Assembly: GCA_934725575.1 (NCBI GenBank)
Contig: CAKVCK010000011.1
Location: forward strand, 1-64,000
Direction: 5' to 3'
DNA: 64,000 bases
Origin: an uncultured Bacteroidales bacterium
GTDB lineage: Bacteria > Bacteroidota > Bacteroidia > Bacteroidales > UBA932
Shown: one piece after another, positions 42,792 through 51,179 of the stretch
Numbering within the stretch: the first letter of the stretch is position 1
Layout: each line of letters begins with the position of its first letter
Position numbers and translations under genes: made by a program
The notes under the pieces: generated by a model
What the model saw: only the letters and a program-made list of their open reading frames with translations
Databases searched by the model: none
What the model was told of the DNA's origin: nothing

Positions 42792-42876
42792 CGGAGGATA
42801 CAGGATTCGAACCTGTGGGGCCTTTCAGCCGACTTGTTTTCGAGACAAGCACCATAAACCACTCGGACAATCCTCC
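42792..42876 (-). tRNA. tRNA-Ser (CGA)
   Basis: On the minus strand the gene starts GGAGGATTGTCCGAGTGG and has the anticodon arm CTTGT CTCGAAA ACAAG, so the anticodon is CGA. A long variable arm (class II), the T-arm GGTTCGAATCC and acceptor ATCCTCC with discriminator G follow. CCA is not encoded. Its 3' end points toward the recombinase. I found no second copy of its 3' end that would mark the far end of the element. Confidence 0.95.
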
Positions 42877-42916
42877 GTGTTTTGCGATGCAAAATTAATA
42901 AATTTCGGAATAATTA

Positions 42917-43639
42917 TCAATTTGCGGACGCATTTATCATAAGATGTTTCCGGATTTCCTCCTTGGTCAGCGAAACGGCGATGAGGAACTGGGCGAGAAT
43001 ATACGTCAGCATCACCCAGAAACCACGCATCGGAATTTTAAGATCAGTAAATACTCCTGTCGCCAGAATCGTGTCAGATATGACAAAAAGGACATAACCG
43101 ACGACGGTCACAACATAAAGACGGCTTTTAGTTTCAATCGCGGCCATTATTCCAGCGTGGAGGACAAATGCGAAAACGCAGACATAGACCGTGACACACA
43201 TTCCCATAAAGCCTTTCACCGCGAACAATTGAGATGCTATGCTCATAATCGTGACCAATACCGCTAAAAGAGCGACGCTGAATATTCGTCTATGTCCATT
43301 TTTGTCCGGGAATGGAATTGTGCACAAATAGAACAGGTGCCCGATGAGAAAGGCAAACAGTCCTGCTAAGAAAAAGCCCTGACCGCTGAACATAAGCAAG
43401 ACATCCCCAAGCGCCCCGAACGCCAAAGCCAGCATCAAAGTGAAGACCTTGCGCCCACGGACATCATTCTCCCTCAAAAGCAGCCAACAAAACAACGCCA
43501 GCGACGGCATAATCAAAGGCTTGGTGCACATCGCAAGAATATTTCCGCCGATGAATTTGCCGGCAAGATTTCCTACCGACGAAAGGATGAAAATACAAAG
43601 CGCCAACTGACGCGGCATCTTTAAAGACTTCATATTCAT
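42917..43639 (-). CDS. YhhN family membrane protein (lysoplasmalogenase-like)
   Basis: This 240-residue protein has about eight hydrophobic segments. The family features are CTKPLIMPSLALFC, ALAFGALGDVLLMF, GHLFYLC and VISDTILATG, with two conserved Asp residues. Some YhhN-family members (TMEM86 type) cleave the vinyl ether bond of lysoplasmalogens. Plasmalogens occur in anaerobes, so this would fit, but activity is not shown. The ATG at 43639 (MNMKSLK) is preferred; 43633 is possible. Confidence 0.85.
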   Translation of the reverse strand: MNMKSLKMPRQLALCIFILSSVGNLAGKFIGGNILAMCTKPLIMPSLALFCWLLLRENDVRGRKVFTLMLALAFGALGDVLLMFSGQGFFLAGLFAFLIGHLFYLCTIPFPDKNGHRRIFSVALLAVLVTIMSIASQLFAVKGFMGMCVTVYVCVFAFVLHAGIMAAIETKSRLYVVTVVGYVLFVISDTILATGVFTDLKIPMRGFWVMLTYILAQFLIAVSLTKEEIRKHLMINASAN

Positions 43640-43683
43640 TGAATATTTCCGTGAATATACGAAATAATATCCCCGTTTGCAAC

Positions 43684-44163
43684 CTATTCCTTCAATGATA
43701 GTTTCCGCACAGACAATGGAATAGGATGAATCAACTCCGGCTCGATGTTCCGCCTCACCGCATCCGCTAAATTCCGCAGCGTCAAATCTCTGGTCTGCCT
43801 GGACAGCTCGCACTCCCAGACCACAATCACATTCCAGCCCAACGCCTCAAGTGCCGCCACTTCCTGCGCGTCCCTCTCCTTGTTGCGCCGGATCTTCTCC
43901 TGCCAAAACTCCACATTCGACCGAGGCATCCTGAACTTGTCGCATCCCGGATGCCCGTGCCAGAAACACCCGTTTATGAATATCACAGTGTGGTATCTCC
44001 TCAGCACGATGTCCGGACACCCCGGCAGCTTTCTGGAATACAATGAATATCTGAACCCTTCCGAATGCAGCCATCTTCGCACGACCATCTCCGGCCGTGT
44101 GTCCTTTCCCCTGATCCGCGACATACAATTATGCCGCTGCTCTTTGGTCATCGTGTCAGGCAT
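43684..44163 (-). CDS. vsr: Very short patch repair endonuclease
   Basis: Vsr nicks DNA at T:G mismatches that arise when 5-methylcytosine deaminates. The 159-residue protein is full length, with MSRIRGKDTRPEMVVRRWLH, the metal-binding Asp in LPGCPDIVL, and FINGCFWHGHPGC with the intercalating aromatic and histidines. Usually vsr lies next to a cytosine methyltransferase gene; none is near here. The nearest neighbours are YhhN and tRNA-Phe. See the finding on CATG scarcity. Confidence 0.94.
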   Translation of the reverse strand: MPDTMTKEQRHNCMSRIRGKDTRPEMVVRRWLHSEGFRYSLYSRKLPGCPDIVLRRYHTVIFINGCFWHGHPGCDKFRMPRSNVEFWQEKIRRNKERDAQEVAALEALGWNVIVVWECELSRQTRDLTLRNLADAVRRNIEPELIHPIPLSVRKLSLKE

Positions 44164-44387
44164 AGTCTTATATTCTTATACGAATATCTTAAAATCTTCT
44201 TTAAATCGCAACTTTCGCAAGACTAATCTTGCCGATGACATTATCTTGTCACACACCTATAGGAAAGCTTCCGTATTTCCTTTACAGGCTTTCGAAGATA
44301 TATGCCTAAACACATACTTTTTCCCCTGCTCCGGGTGTTGGACTTGATCCAGGATTCAAAAGATCGAGAACGGATCTGGTTACGAAA
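44164..44387. other. Intergenic stretch, no feature seen
   Basis: This AT-rich DNA lies between vsr and the tRNA-Phe terminator. It holds two GAATAT words near the vsr start (44170-44187). I see no gene, RNA or repeat. Confidence 0.6.
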
Positions 44388-44417
44388 AAGCCCCGCAGAG
44401 AACATTCTGCAGGGCTT
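44388..44417 (-). terminator. Terminator of tRNA-Phe
   Basis: AAGCCCTGCAGA pairs with TCTGCGGGGCTT on the minus strand (one mismatch), followed by TTTTTCG. Confidence 0.85.
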
Positions 44418-44422
44418 CGGAG

Positions 44423-44495
44423 TGGTGTCGGGAAGAATCGAACTGCCGACACATGGATTTTCAGTCCATTGCTCTACCATCTGAGCTACGACACC
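44423..44495 (-). tRNA. tRNA-Phe (GAA)
   Basis: On the minus strand: acceptor GGTGTCG/CGACACC with discriminator A, D-arm AGCTCAGATGGTAGAGC, and anticodon arm ATGGACTGAAAATCCAT (anticodon GAA). T-arm CGGCAGTTCGATTCTTCCCG. 73 bases, CCA not encoded. Confidence 0.96.
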
Positions 44496-44606
44496 GTTTC
44501 CGTTTGGGATTGCAAAGATAGGCATTTTTCTTTTGGTTGCAAATTTTTTTGAGAAGAAATTGCATTTTTCTTCGCCGAGTGGATGTTTTTGGCTAAATTC
44601 GCTGCT

Positions 44607-46814
44607 ATGACAGGCAGGATCTTCATACAAGTTATCCTTCCGCTCCGGCTGGAGTGGGAGCCTATATACTACACTATACAACCATTCGAAGTAGGGAAGA
44701 AAGTCTATGTCAATTTTAACAATGCCAATTATATAGGAGTAATCTGCAACAATAATATTGCAAGAAGGGATATTGAAGCGATAGGAGTTGATAAGATCAA
44801 ACCAATTGATGGTATTGCTAACGATCAAGACGATGTTCTTAAGGAAGAAATTGAACTTTGGCGCAAGATCTCTGAATATTATTTGTGTACAATAGGCGAG
44901 GTTTACTTGGCCGCATACCCGATTGTTAAGGATGAAAACAAGGCTAAACTACAAAGGTCAAAAGAAGTCGCAAGATTAATAAAAAAAATTGACAAACTTC
45001 AGCTAGCAGCTGATAAGGCAATAAAAGAAACCTCTAAAAATAAGTATCTACATGAAAAACACATAGCTCTCAAAAACTTAGAACGTCTCACAAATGGATA
45101 CATACAAAGCGACACGTTCAAGACAGATAGCAAAAATGAAATTGTGCTGTCGGCAGCACAGGAGGAGGCATATTCAAAGATAAAAGAGATTTTCTACAAG
45201 GGGAAGCCGGCATTGCTGCACGGGGTGACGGGATCGGGAAAGACGGAGATTTATATGAAACTGGCGCAGGAGACGCTGGAGAGAGGAAAGAACGTGCTTT
45301 ATCTAGTGCCGGAGATAGCGCTCAGCAGACAGTTGGAGGACAGGATCAGCGAGACTTTCCCGGAACTATTGGTGTTCCATTCCGGCGAGACTATGTCCAG
45401 AAAGCGGGAAGTTGCCACCGTCCTAAGGCACGCCGGGGAGCCTTCCAAGGGGAAGGGCTATGTTGTCCTCGGGACACGAAGCGCCATATTCCTGCCGCAC
45501 AAGGATTTGGGGTTGGTGATTGTGGACGAGGAGCACGACACGTCGTACAAACAGGACTCCCCCGCCCCTCGGTACAACGGACGCGAGACGGCGATAATGA
45601 TGGCGAAGATATTCGGTGCCAATGTCATACTGGGTTCGGCCACGCCGTCATTGGAGTCGCTCTACAATTGCAGCGTAGGGCGTTACGGGCTTGTCTCCTT
45701 GAACAAACGGTTCTACGACGCGGCAGACTCGGACATCGAGATCATCGACACTATTGCCGAGAGACGCAAGAACGGAATGATCGGGAACTTCTCCAGAAAA
45801 CTTATCGAGCACATAAGCAAATGCCTCGACGAGCAACGTCAAGTGCTGATACTCAGAGAGAGGCGGGCATATTCACCGATAGTGCAGTGCCAGGAGTGCG
45901 GTGAAATCCCGAAATGCCGCTGCTGCAACGTCAGCCTGAGCCTGCACCGGCGCGCCGACGGAAGCGAAAGACTCGTCTGCCACTACTGCGGCAGGGTGTA
46001 TGAATATACCGGGAAATGTCCGAAGTGCGGCGGTGAGCTGAAGCCGCTGGGATCCGGCACGCAGAAAATCGAAGAAGAGGCCGCAAAACTGTTCCCGAAT
46101 GCAAGGATAGCGCGACTGGACAGCGACACGGCACAGAGCCGGAAATATGAGACGGACGTGATCAGAAAATTCTCCAATGGGGAAATCGACATACTCATCG
46201 GCACAAGGATGGTCGCCAAAGGATTCGATTTCAGCGGATTGTCTCTTGTGGCCGTGCTTCAGGCCGACTCGATTCTCGGACAGGAGGACTACAGGGCGGA
46301 CGAGAGAGGACTCCAGCTTCTGGAGCAGTTCAGAGGACGTTGCGGACGACGGGGAGAGAAAGGTCTGTTCGTCATCCAGACCTCCCAACCGGAACATCCT
46401 GTCTATCAAAGCATAGAGGGGCAACTGGACGAAAACGGCACGATGGCCCGGTTCCTCGGAGAAAGAAAGATGTTCGGCTATCCGCCATATTCAAGAGTCA
46501 TAGGAGTCATCATCAAGGACTACAATCAGGCAAGGGTGGATCTGCTGAGCCGGGAACTCGGAGAGTACCTGCGAGCGGCTTTGGCGGTTAAGGTCAGCTT
46601 CGCCCCCGGCGTGCAGAACGGTCCGAATGTCATAGGGCCATATTCCCCGGCAATCGACAAGATCTCGAACCAGAACATCCGCCAGATCAGGGTGTTGCTG
46701 CCTAAAGACAGGTCGCTCGTGAGGAACAAGGAAACACTGGTGACCGCTGTTGAGCGCTTCGAAAAGGAGAAAAAATATTCAGGCCACATCGCGCTTGATG
46801 TCGATCCTTCATAA
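44607..46814 (+). CDS. priA: Primosomal protein N' (replication restart helicase)
   Basis: PriA restarts stalled forks. The ~735-residue protein has an N-terminal DNA-binding domain (VILPLRLEWEP), the P-loop LLHGVTGSGKTEIYM, the DEEH box IVDEEHDTSYKQ, and zinc-binding cysteines in CQECGEIPKCRCC and CHYCGRVYEYTGKCPKCGG. Bases 44607 to about 45160 are strikingly AT-rich and contain a CATG; the rest is GC-richer like the neighbours. So the N-terminal third may come from a different source. A start at 44583 is also open, but 44607 fits the family spacing to VILPL. Confidence 0.94.
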   Translation: MTGRIFIQVILPLRLEWEPIYYTIQPFEVGKKVYVNFNNANYIGVICNNNIARRDIEAIGVDKIKPIDGIANDQDDVLKEEIELWRKISEYYLCTIGEVYLAAYPIVKDENKAKLQRSKEVARLIKKIDKLQLAADKAIKETSKNKYLHEKHIALKNLERLTNGYIQSDTFKTDSKNEIVLSAAQEEAYSKIKEIFYKGKPALLHGVTGSGKTEIYMKLAQETLERGKNVLYLVPEIALSRQLEDRISETFPELLVFHSGETMSRKREVATVLRHAGEPSKGKGYVVLGTRSAIFLPHKDLGLVIVDEEHDTSYKQDSPAPRYNGRETAIMMAKIFGANVILGSATPSLESLYNCSVGRYGLVSLNKRFYDAADSDIEIIDTIAERRKNGMIGNFSRKLIEHISKCLDEQRQVLILRERRAYSPIVQCQECGEIPKCRCCNVSLSLHRRADGSERLVCHYCGRVYEYTGKCPKCGGELKPLGSGTQKIEEEAAKLFPNARIARLDSDTAQSRKYETDVIRKFSNGEIDILIGTRMVAKGFDFSGLSLVAVLQADSILGQEDYRADERGLQLLEQFRGRCGRRGEKGLFVIQTSQPEHPVYQSIEGQLDENGTMARFLGERKMFGYPPYSRVIGVIIKDYNQARVDLLSRELGEYLRAALAVKVSFAPGVQNGPNVIGPYSPAIDKISNQNIRQIRVLLPKDRSLVRNKETLVTAVERFEKEKKYSGHIALDVDPS

Positions 46815-46914
46815 AGTCCAGAATCATCATAACATTAATCACATCAACGCACAACATCCTATTATGTTGATAACTTCTATTGCTTTCTTATTCTCATATT
46901 CCAGAATTTTTAAG

Positions 46915-46922
46915 TAACTTTG
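46915..46922 (+). promoter_or_regulatory. -7 promoter box before parA
   Basis: TAACTTTG fits TAnnTTTG. It lies 98 bases before the parA start; the leader between is not obviously structured. Confidence 0.5.
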
Positions 46923-47019
46923 AAATTTGAACCATAGGAAAATGGCAGAGACTTGATTGTCTCGATGATAATCAGCAATCAGACAAACTATTTCCTCGGC
47001 TTTCATAAACACACAGGAT

Positions 47020-47790
47020 ATGGGAAAAGTCATAGCAATAGCCAATCAGAAAGGCGGAGTGGGCAAGACCACGACCGCGATCAACCTCGCTGCGTCGCTC
47101 GCGGTGCTGGAGAAGAAGGTCCTCATCATCGACGCCGACCCGCAGGCCAACACGACTTCCGGTCTGAACTTCTCCCCGGACAACGATGAGAAGAGGACCA
47201 TTTACGAGGTTATGATAGGCGAGATTGACATTCAGGATGCGTTGATCCAGACGGAGCTTCCTGACCTTCAGATGATTCCGTCACACATCAACCTTGTCGG
47301 AGCGGAGATCGAGATGATCGATGTAGAGGGCAGGGAAACAATCTTGAGGAAAAGGCTGGCCCCGATACGTGACAACTACGACTACATCATCATCGACTGC
47401 TCCCCTTCCCTGGGTCTCATCACCATCAACGCCCTTTCGGCGGCGGATTCCGTTATGATTCCCGTGCAGCCGGAGTTCTTCGCCCTTGAGGGACTCGGAA
47501 AGCTGCTCCAAACGATCAGGTTGGTGCAGAACGGGGTTAACCCTTCCCTTACGATAGAGGGATTCGTCGTGACGATGTTCGACGGCAGGACAAAGGTTCA
47601 CGCTCAGGTTGTGAACGAGCTCAAGGAGCATTTCCAGGATATGGTGTTCAATACGGTGATCCAGAGGAGCATCCGCCTCAGCGAGGCTCCTTCGCACGGC
47701 AAGCCGATCATCCTCTATGATGTGCTCAGCAACAGCAGCACCAACTATATGAACCTTGCCAAGGAAGTGTTGGAAAAGAATGAGAACTAA
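47020..47790 (+). CDS. parA: Chromosome partitioning ATPase ParA (Soj)
   Basis: The 256-residue protein has the deviant Walker A KGGVGKTTTAINLA near residue 10 and YIIIDCSPSLGLIT. The length fits chromosomal Soj proteins without a DNA-binding N-terminus. It works with ParB to separate chromosome origins. parB follows after five bases. Confidence 0.96.
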   Translation: MGKVIAIANQKGGVGKTTTAINLAASLAVLEKKVLIIDADPQANTTSGLNFSPDNDEKRTIYEVMIGEIDIQDALIQTELPDLQMIPSHINLVGAEIEMIDVEGRETILRKRLAPIRDNYDYIIIDCSPSLGLITINALSAADSVMIPVQPEFFALEGLGKLLQTIRLVQNGVNPSLTIEGFVVTMFDGRTKVHAQVVNELKEHFQDMVFNTVIQRSIRLSEAPSHGKPIILYDVLSNSSTNYMNLAKEVLEKNEN

Positions 47791-47795
47791 AGATT

Positions 47796-48734
47796 ATGAG
47801 CAGCAGCAATAAACAGGAAAGCAGGCTGGGCAAAGGGCTCAGCGCCATTCTGGGAGACATCCAGACAATCGGACCGGAAAGAAAACCGGTAGGTTATATC
47901 AATAAGGAAATCGCCGGCTCGAAGCCGGAGCAGGACTACGGTGACGTGCTCAGAATCCCTGTGGACCTGATTGAGCCGAACCCTTACCAGCCGCGTATGG
48001 CGTTCGACAACGAGGCGTTGGAGGAACTTGCGGATTCTATCAGGACATTCGGACTCATCCAGCCGATCTCGGTGCGCAAACTCAAGAACGGACGCTATCA
48101 GATCATCAGCGGCGAGCGTCGTTTCAAGGCCTGCAAGAGGGCGGGAATGGACATCATACCGGCCTACATCCGCACGGCTGACGACCAGGGAATGCTGGAG
48201 ATGGCCATCGTGGAGAACATCCAGAGGCAGGATCTCGACCCTATCGAGGTGGCGATGAGCTACCAGAGGCTTATGGACGAGTGCGACCTCACACAGGAGA
48301 TGATGGCACAGCGTGTCGGCAAGAAACGCGCCTCTGTGGCCAACTACCTCAGGCTTCTCAAACTCCCGACCAAGGTTCAGCACGACCTCAAGACCGGGCT
48401 TCTGAGCATCGGCCACGCCAAGGTTATTCTCGGAGTGGAGGACCCTCATATTCAAGAACTTCTCTGCGACCTCGTGATCAAGGACGGCCTTTCGGTACGC
48501 CAGCTGGAGGAGAAGGTTCACAAACTTAGCAAGGACGAAAACACCAAGACTGCCACAAAACAGCAGGAACTTCCGGACGAATATTACAGGGTTCTGGAGC
48601 ACATCGGCAAGTTTTTTGATAACAGCATCAGCCTGAAACGCTCGGCCTCAGGAAAGGGAACGATGACAATCAAGTTCAACTCTGACGAGGAAGTGAGCAG
48701 GTTCCTCAAGGCCCTTGAGGACTCGAACATCTAA
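47796..48734 (+). CDS. parB: Chromosome partitioning protein ParB
   Basis: The 312-residue protein has the ParB/Spo0J N-terminal domain with EPNPYQPRMAFDNEALEELA and the CTP-binding GERRFKACKRAG and ENIQRQDLDPIE boxes. The HTH follows (TQEMMAQRVGKKRASVANYL, then RLLKLP), and a C-terminal dimer domain ends the protein. It binds parS sites; no perfect parS copy was seen in this window. It is followed by a DUF5683 gene after eight bases. Confidence 0.96.
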   Translation: MSSSNKQESRLGKGLSAILGDIQTIGPERKPVGYINKEIAGSKPEQDYGDVLRIPVDLIEPNPYQPRMAFDNEALEELADSIRTFGLIQPISVRKLKNGRYQIISGERRFKACKRAGMDIIPAYIRTADDQGMLEMAIVENIQRQDLDPIEVAMSYQRLMDECDLTQEMMAQRVGKKRASVANYLRLLKLPTKVQHDLKTGLLSIGHAKVILGVEDPHIQELLCDLVIKDGLSVRQLEEKVHKLSKDENTKTATKQQELPDEYYRVLEHIGKFFDNSISLKRSASGKGTMTIKFNSDEEVSRFLKALEDSNI

Positions 48735-48742
48735 GAAGAACA

Positions 48743-49753
48743 ATGAAGAATCTGATTCTCAGGATATGTCTGGCACTTGTCTGCCTGGCGGCCTTTTCCA
48801 CGGGTGCGAAAGCGCAGTTCAGGGAAGAGGCGTTCAACCAGACCTACAACAACCCTAACGACACGACATCGGCAAGGGATTCAGTGGACAAGATGTGGTC
48901 ATTCCGGGAATTTTTCAGAGGCGTCAGCCACAAGGACACGACACTCAGGATCGGAACGATGTTCGCCGGCTCGACAGTGTTCATCGGATCCGAGCAGATC
49001 TACAACAAGCAGTACTGGAAGCTGCCGATAATCTACGGCAGCATCGGAACGACCCTTGGACTGGGAATCCACTACAACAGCAAGTACAGGCACTCCAAGA
49101 AGGGCTATGACATCGCTATGGCGCTTGACCCGAATATGGAGTTTGATCTGGACACACGTTCCAGGGATATGGCCACGTATATGTTCGCCAGCGCCGGGCT
49201 CATCTATTGGGCGACCTTGATGGACGGAGTCGTCAACTATAAGAGAGATGTGAAGAACCAGCCGGGAAAGGCTACGATATATTCAATCCTCCTTCCGGGG
49301 CTTGGGCAGGCGTACAACGGTGAATATTGGAAGATTCCGATATATTGGGGAATGATGATCGGTTCCTACCATTTCTACGCGCTGAACAGCAAGAACTACA
49401 AAAGGTACAAACGGATACACAACGAGGCAACGGCGACCGACGGCAGCTATCAGGGAAGCATTCCTGCGGAGAGGGCGCTGTATTTCCGAAACGTTTACCG
49501 CAGGTACAGGGACTATTCGGTGGTCGCGCTTGTCGGGAGCTATCTGCTTCAGGTGATAGACGCCAACGTGTTCGCCTATATGCAGGATTTCGAGATAAGT
49601 GATGACTTGACACTCAATGTGTCGCCAACAGTCATCTCACCTTATAATGAATATGCCTGCGCACCGGAAATGAAGATTCCGTCCGGCGGAGGCTTCGGCT
49701 GCGGGGCTTTCGGAGACAACGCCATCGGCCTTAAGGTAGGAATCACGTTTTAA
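48743..49753 (+). CDS. DUF5683 membrane protein
   Basis: The 336-residue protein has a signal peptide (MKNLILRICLALVCLAAFST) and conserved segments typical of DUF5683. Two similar parts carry YWKLPIIYGSIGTTLGLGIH and GLGQAYNGEYWKIPIYWGMM. The family is widespread in Bacteroidetes next to parAB and a transglycosylase, with no known function. The neighbourhood suggests a link with cell division or envelope growth (inference). MltD follows after 13 bases. Confidence 0.88.
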   Translation: MKNLILRICLALVCLAAFSTGAKAQFREEAFNQTYNNPNDTTSARDSVDKMWSFREFFRGVSHKDTTLRIGTMFAGSTVFIGSEQIYNKQYWKLPIIYGSIGTTLGLGIHYNSKYRHSKKGYDIAMALDPNMEFDLDTRSRDMATYMFASAGLIYWATLMDGVVNYKRDVKNQPGKATIYSILLPGLGQAYNGEYWKIPIYWGMMIGSYHFYALNSKNYKRYKRIHNEATATDGSYQGSIPAERALYFRNVYRRYRDYSVVALVGSYLLQVIDANVFAYMQDFEISDDLTLNVSPTVISPYNEYACAPEMKIPSGGGFGCGAFGDNAIGLKVGITF

Positions 49754-49766
49754 CAACATTTGACTG

Positions 49767-51179
49767 ATGAGAAGGACCACATACACAATAACGGCATTGC
49801 TATGTCTGCTGATGTTTGCCTTTCAGGAAAACGCTGACGCTCAGATATTCAAGAAAAAGATAAAGGAGGAGAATCAGGAACTCAAGGCACAGGTGGACTC
49901 ATTGCTCAAGGTATTGGATGAGGTCCGGAAAGAGAACAGGCTCAGGGACAGCATCGCCGATGAGATGATCGATGTCTATGAGGAGAACCGGTTCAAGACC
50001 GCCGCAGGACTCAGTCCGGAGGAATACAACGCCGATGTCACTGACAGCCTGCTCAGCATCTGGTACCTGCACCGTCAGGCCAGAAAGAACGAGGAAGGGA
50101 ACGGATATGATATGGACTCTGTCCACTTCACGACGAATGTTCCGGATGAGGTATTGATGGAAAGGTTCCGGAAGATGAACTCATTCATCACACTCCCCTA
50201 CAACGAGAAGGTCCGCAACTATATGATACTTTACTCCGAGAAGATGCCGACCAAGATGGGCACCATCCTCGGACTGTGCAAGTACTATATGCCGATCTTC
50301 GAGGAGACCTTCAACAAGTACAACCTGCCGGACGAGCTGAAGTATATGGCAATCATCGAATCAGCACTGAATCCGGTCGCCGTCTCAAGAGCCGGGGCTA
50401 AAGGGATGTGGCAGTTTATGTTCAGGACAGCACAGCTTTACGGTCTGGAAATCAACTCGTTCGTGGACGAGAGGCTCGATCCGTTCAAGTCCGCCGACGC
50501 TGCCGCACGCTATCTGATCGATTCCTATAACGTCTTCGGGGACTGGAATCTCGCTATCTCCTCCTACAACTGCGGCTCGGGCAACATCAACAAAGCAATC
50601 CGCAGAAGCGGCGGCAAGAGAGATTTCTGGTCAGTCTATAACTATCTTCCACGTGAGACAAGGGGCTACGTGCCGGCGTTCGTCGGCGCGATGTACGCCA
50701 TCAAATACAGCAAGGAATACGGCCTCGTGCCGGCCAGCGTCCAAATGCCCGCCCAACTGGACACGTTCGAAATCCACAAGAACCTACATTTCAAGCAGAT
50801 AAGCGAATTGGTAGGAATCTCGGTCGATGAACTCCGGAATCTCAATCCGCAATATATCAAGGATGTCATCCCCGGCAACAGCGGGACCTACATCCTCCGC
50901 ATTCCGTACAATTACTCAAGTGATTTCATCGCGCACGAGGATTCAATCTACACCTACAAGGCCGCCGAATATCTCAACCCCCAGGCCCTGCTAGACACAA
51001 ACAAGCCTAGCGACGGATCCACTTCATCCGGCGGCACGATCACTTACAAGGTGAAGAAAGGTGACACGCTCAGCAAGATCGCCGTAAGGTACCACGTGAC
51101 GGTCAACCAACTCAAAAAGTGGAATCATCTTCGGAGCACAAACCTGAGCATCGGACAGAAGATCCGCATCTACAAGTAA
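49767..51179 (+). CDS. MltD-like lytic transglycosylase with LysM
   Basis: This 470-residue exported protein has a signal peptide, a coiled-coil start (KKKIKEENQELKAQVDSLLK) and an SLT-type catalytic domain. Catalytic Glu lies in YMAIIESALNPVAVSRAGAK, followed by GMWQFM and AISSYNCGSGNINKAI. A second LysM-like region (LDTFEIHKNLHFKQISELVG) and a C-terminal LysM (YKVKKGDTLSKIAVRYHVTV) bind peptidoglycan. Its last ten bases overlap the converging HHH gene. Confidence 0.93.
   Translation: MRRTTYTITALLCLLMFAFQENADAQIFKKKIKEENQELKAQVDSLLKVLDEVRKENRLRDSIADEMIDVYEENRFKTAAGLSPEEYNADVTDSLLSIWYLHRQARKNEEGNGYDMDSVHFTTNVPDEVLMERFRKMNSFITLPYNEKVRNYMILYSEKMPTKMGTILGLCKYYMPIFEETFNKYNLPDELKYMAIIESALNPVAVSRAGAKGMWQFMFRTAQLYGLEINSFVDERLDPFKSADAAARYLIDSYNVFGDWNLAISSYNCGSGNINKAIRRSGGKRDFWSVYNYLPRETRGYVPAFVGAMYAIKYSKEYGLVPASVQMPAQLDTFEIHKNLHFKQISELVGISVDELRNLNPQYIKDVIPGNSGTYILRIPYNYSSDFIAHEDSIYTYKAAEYLNPQALLDTNKPSDGSTSSGGTITYKVKKGDTLSKIAVRYHVTVNQLKKWNHLRSTNLSIGQKIRIYK

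Noticed and set aside
37427..42876. Search for a second copy of the tRNA-Ser 3' end as the far attachment site
   Set aside because: No repeat of GGTTCGAATCCTGTATCC or its complement was found elsewhere in the window, so element borders are not defined.
44241..44828. 195-codon minus-strand frame over tRNA-Phe
   Set aside because: It includes the whole tRNA gene and its terminator, so it cannot be a normal protein gene.
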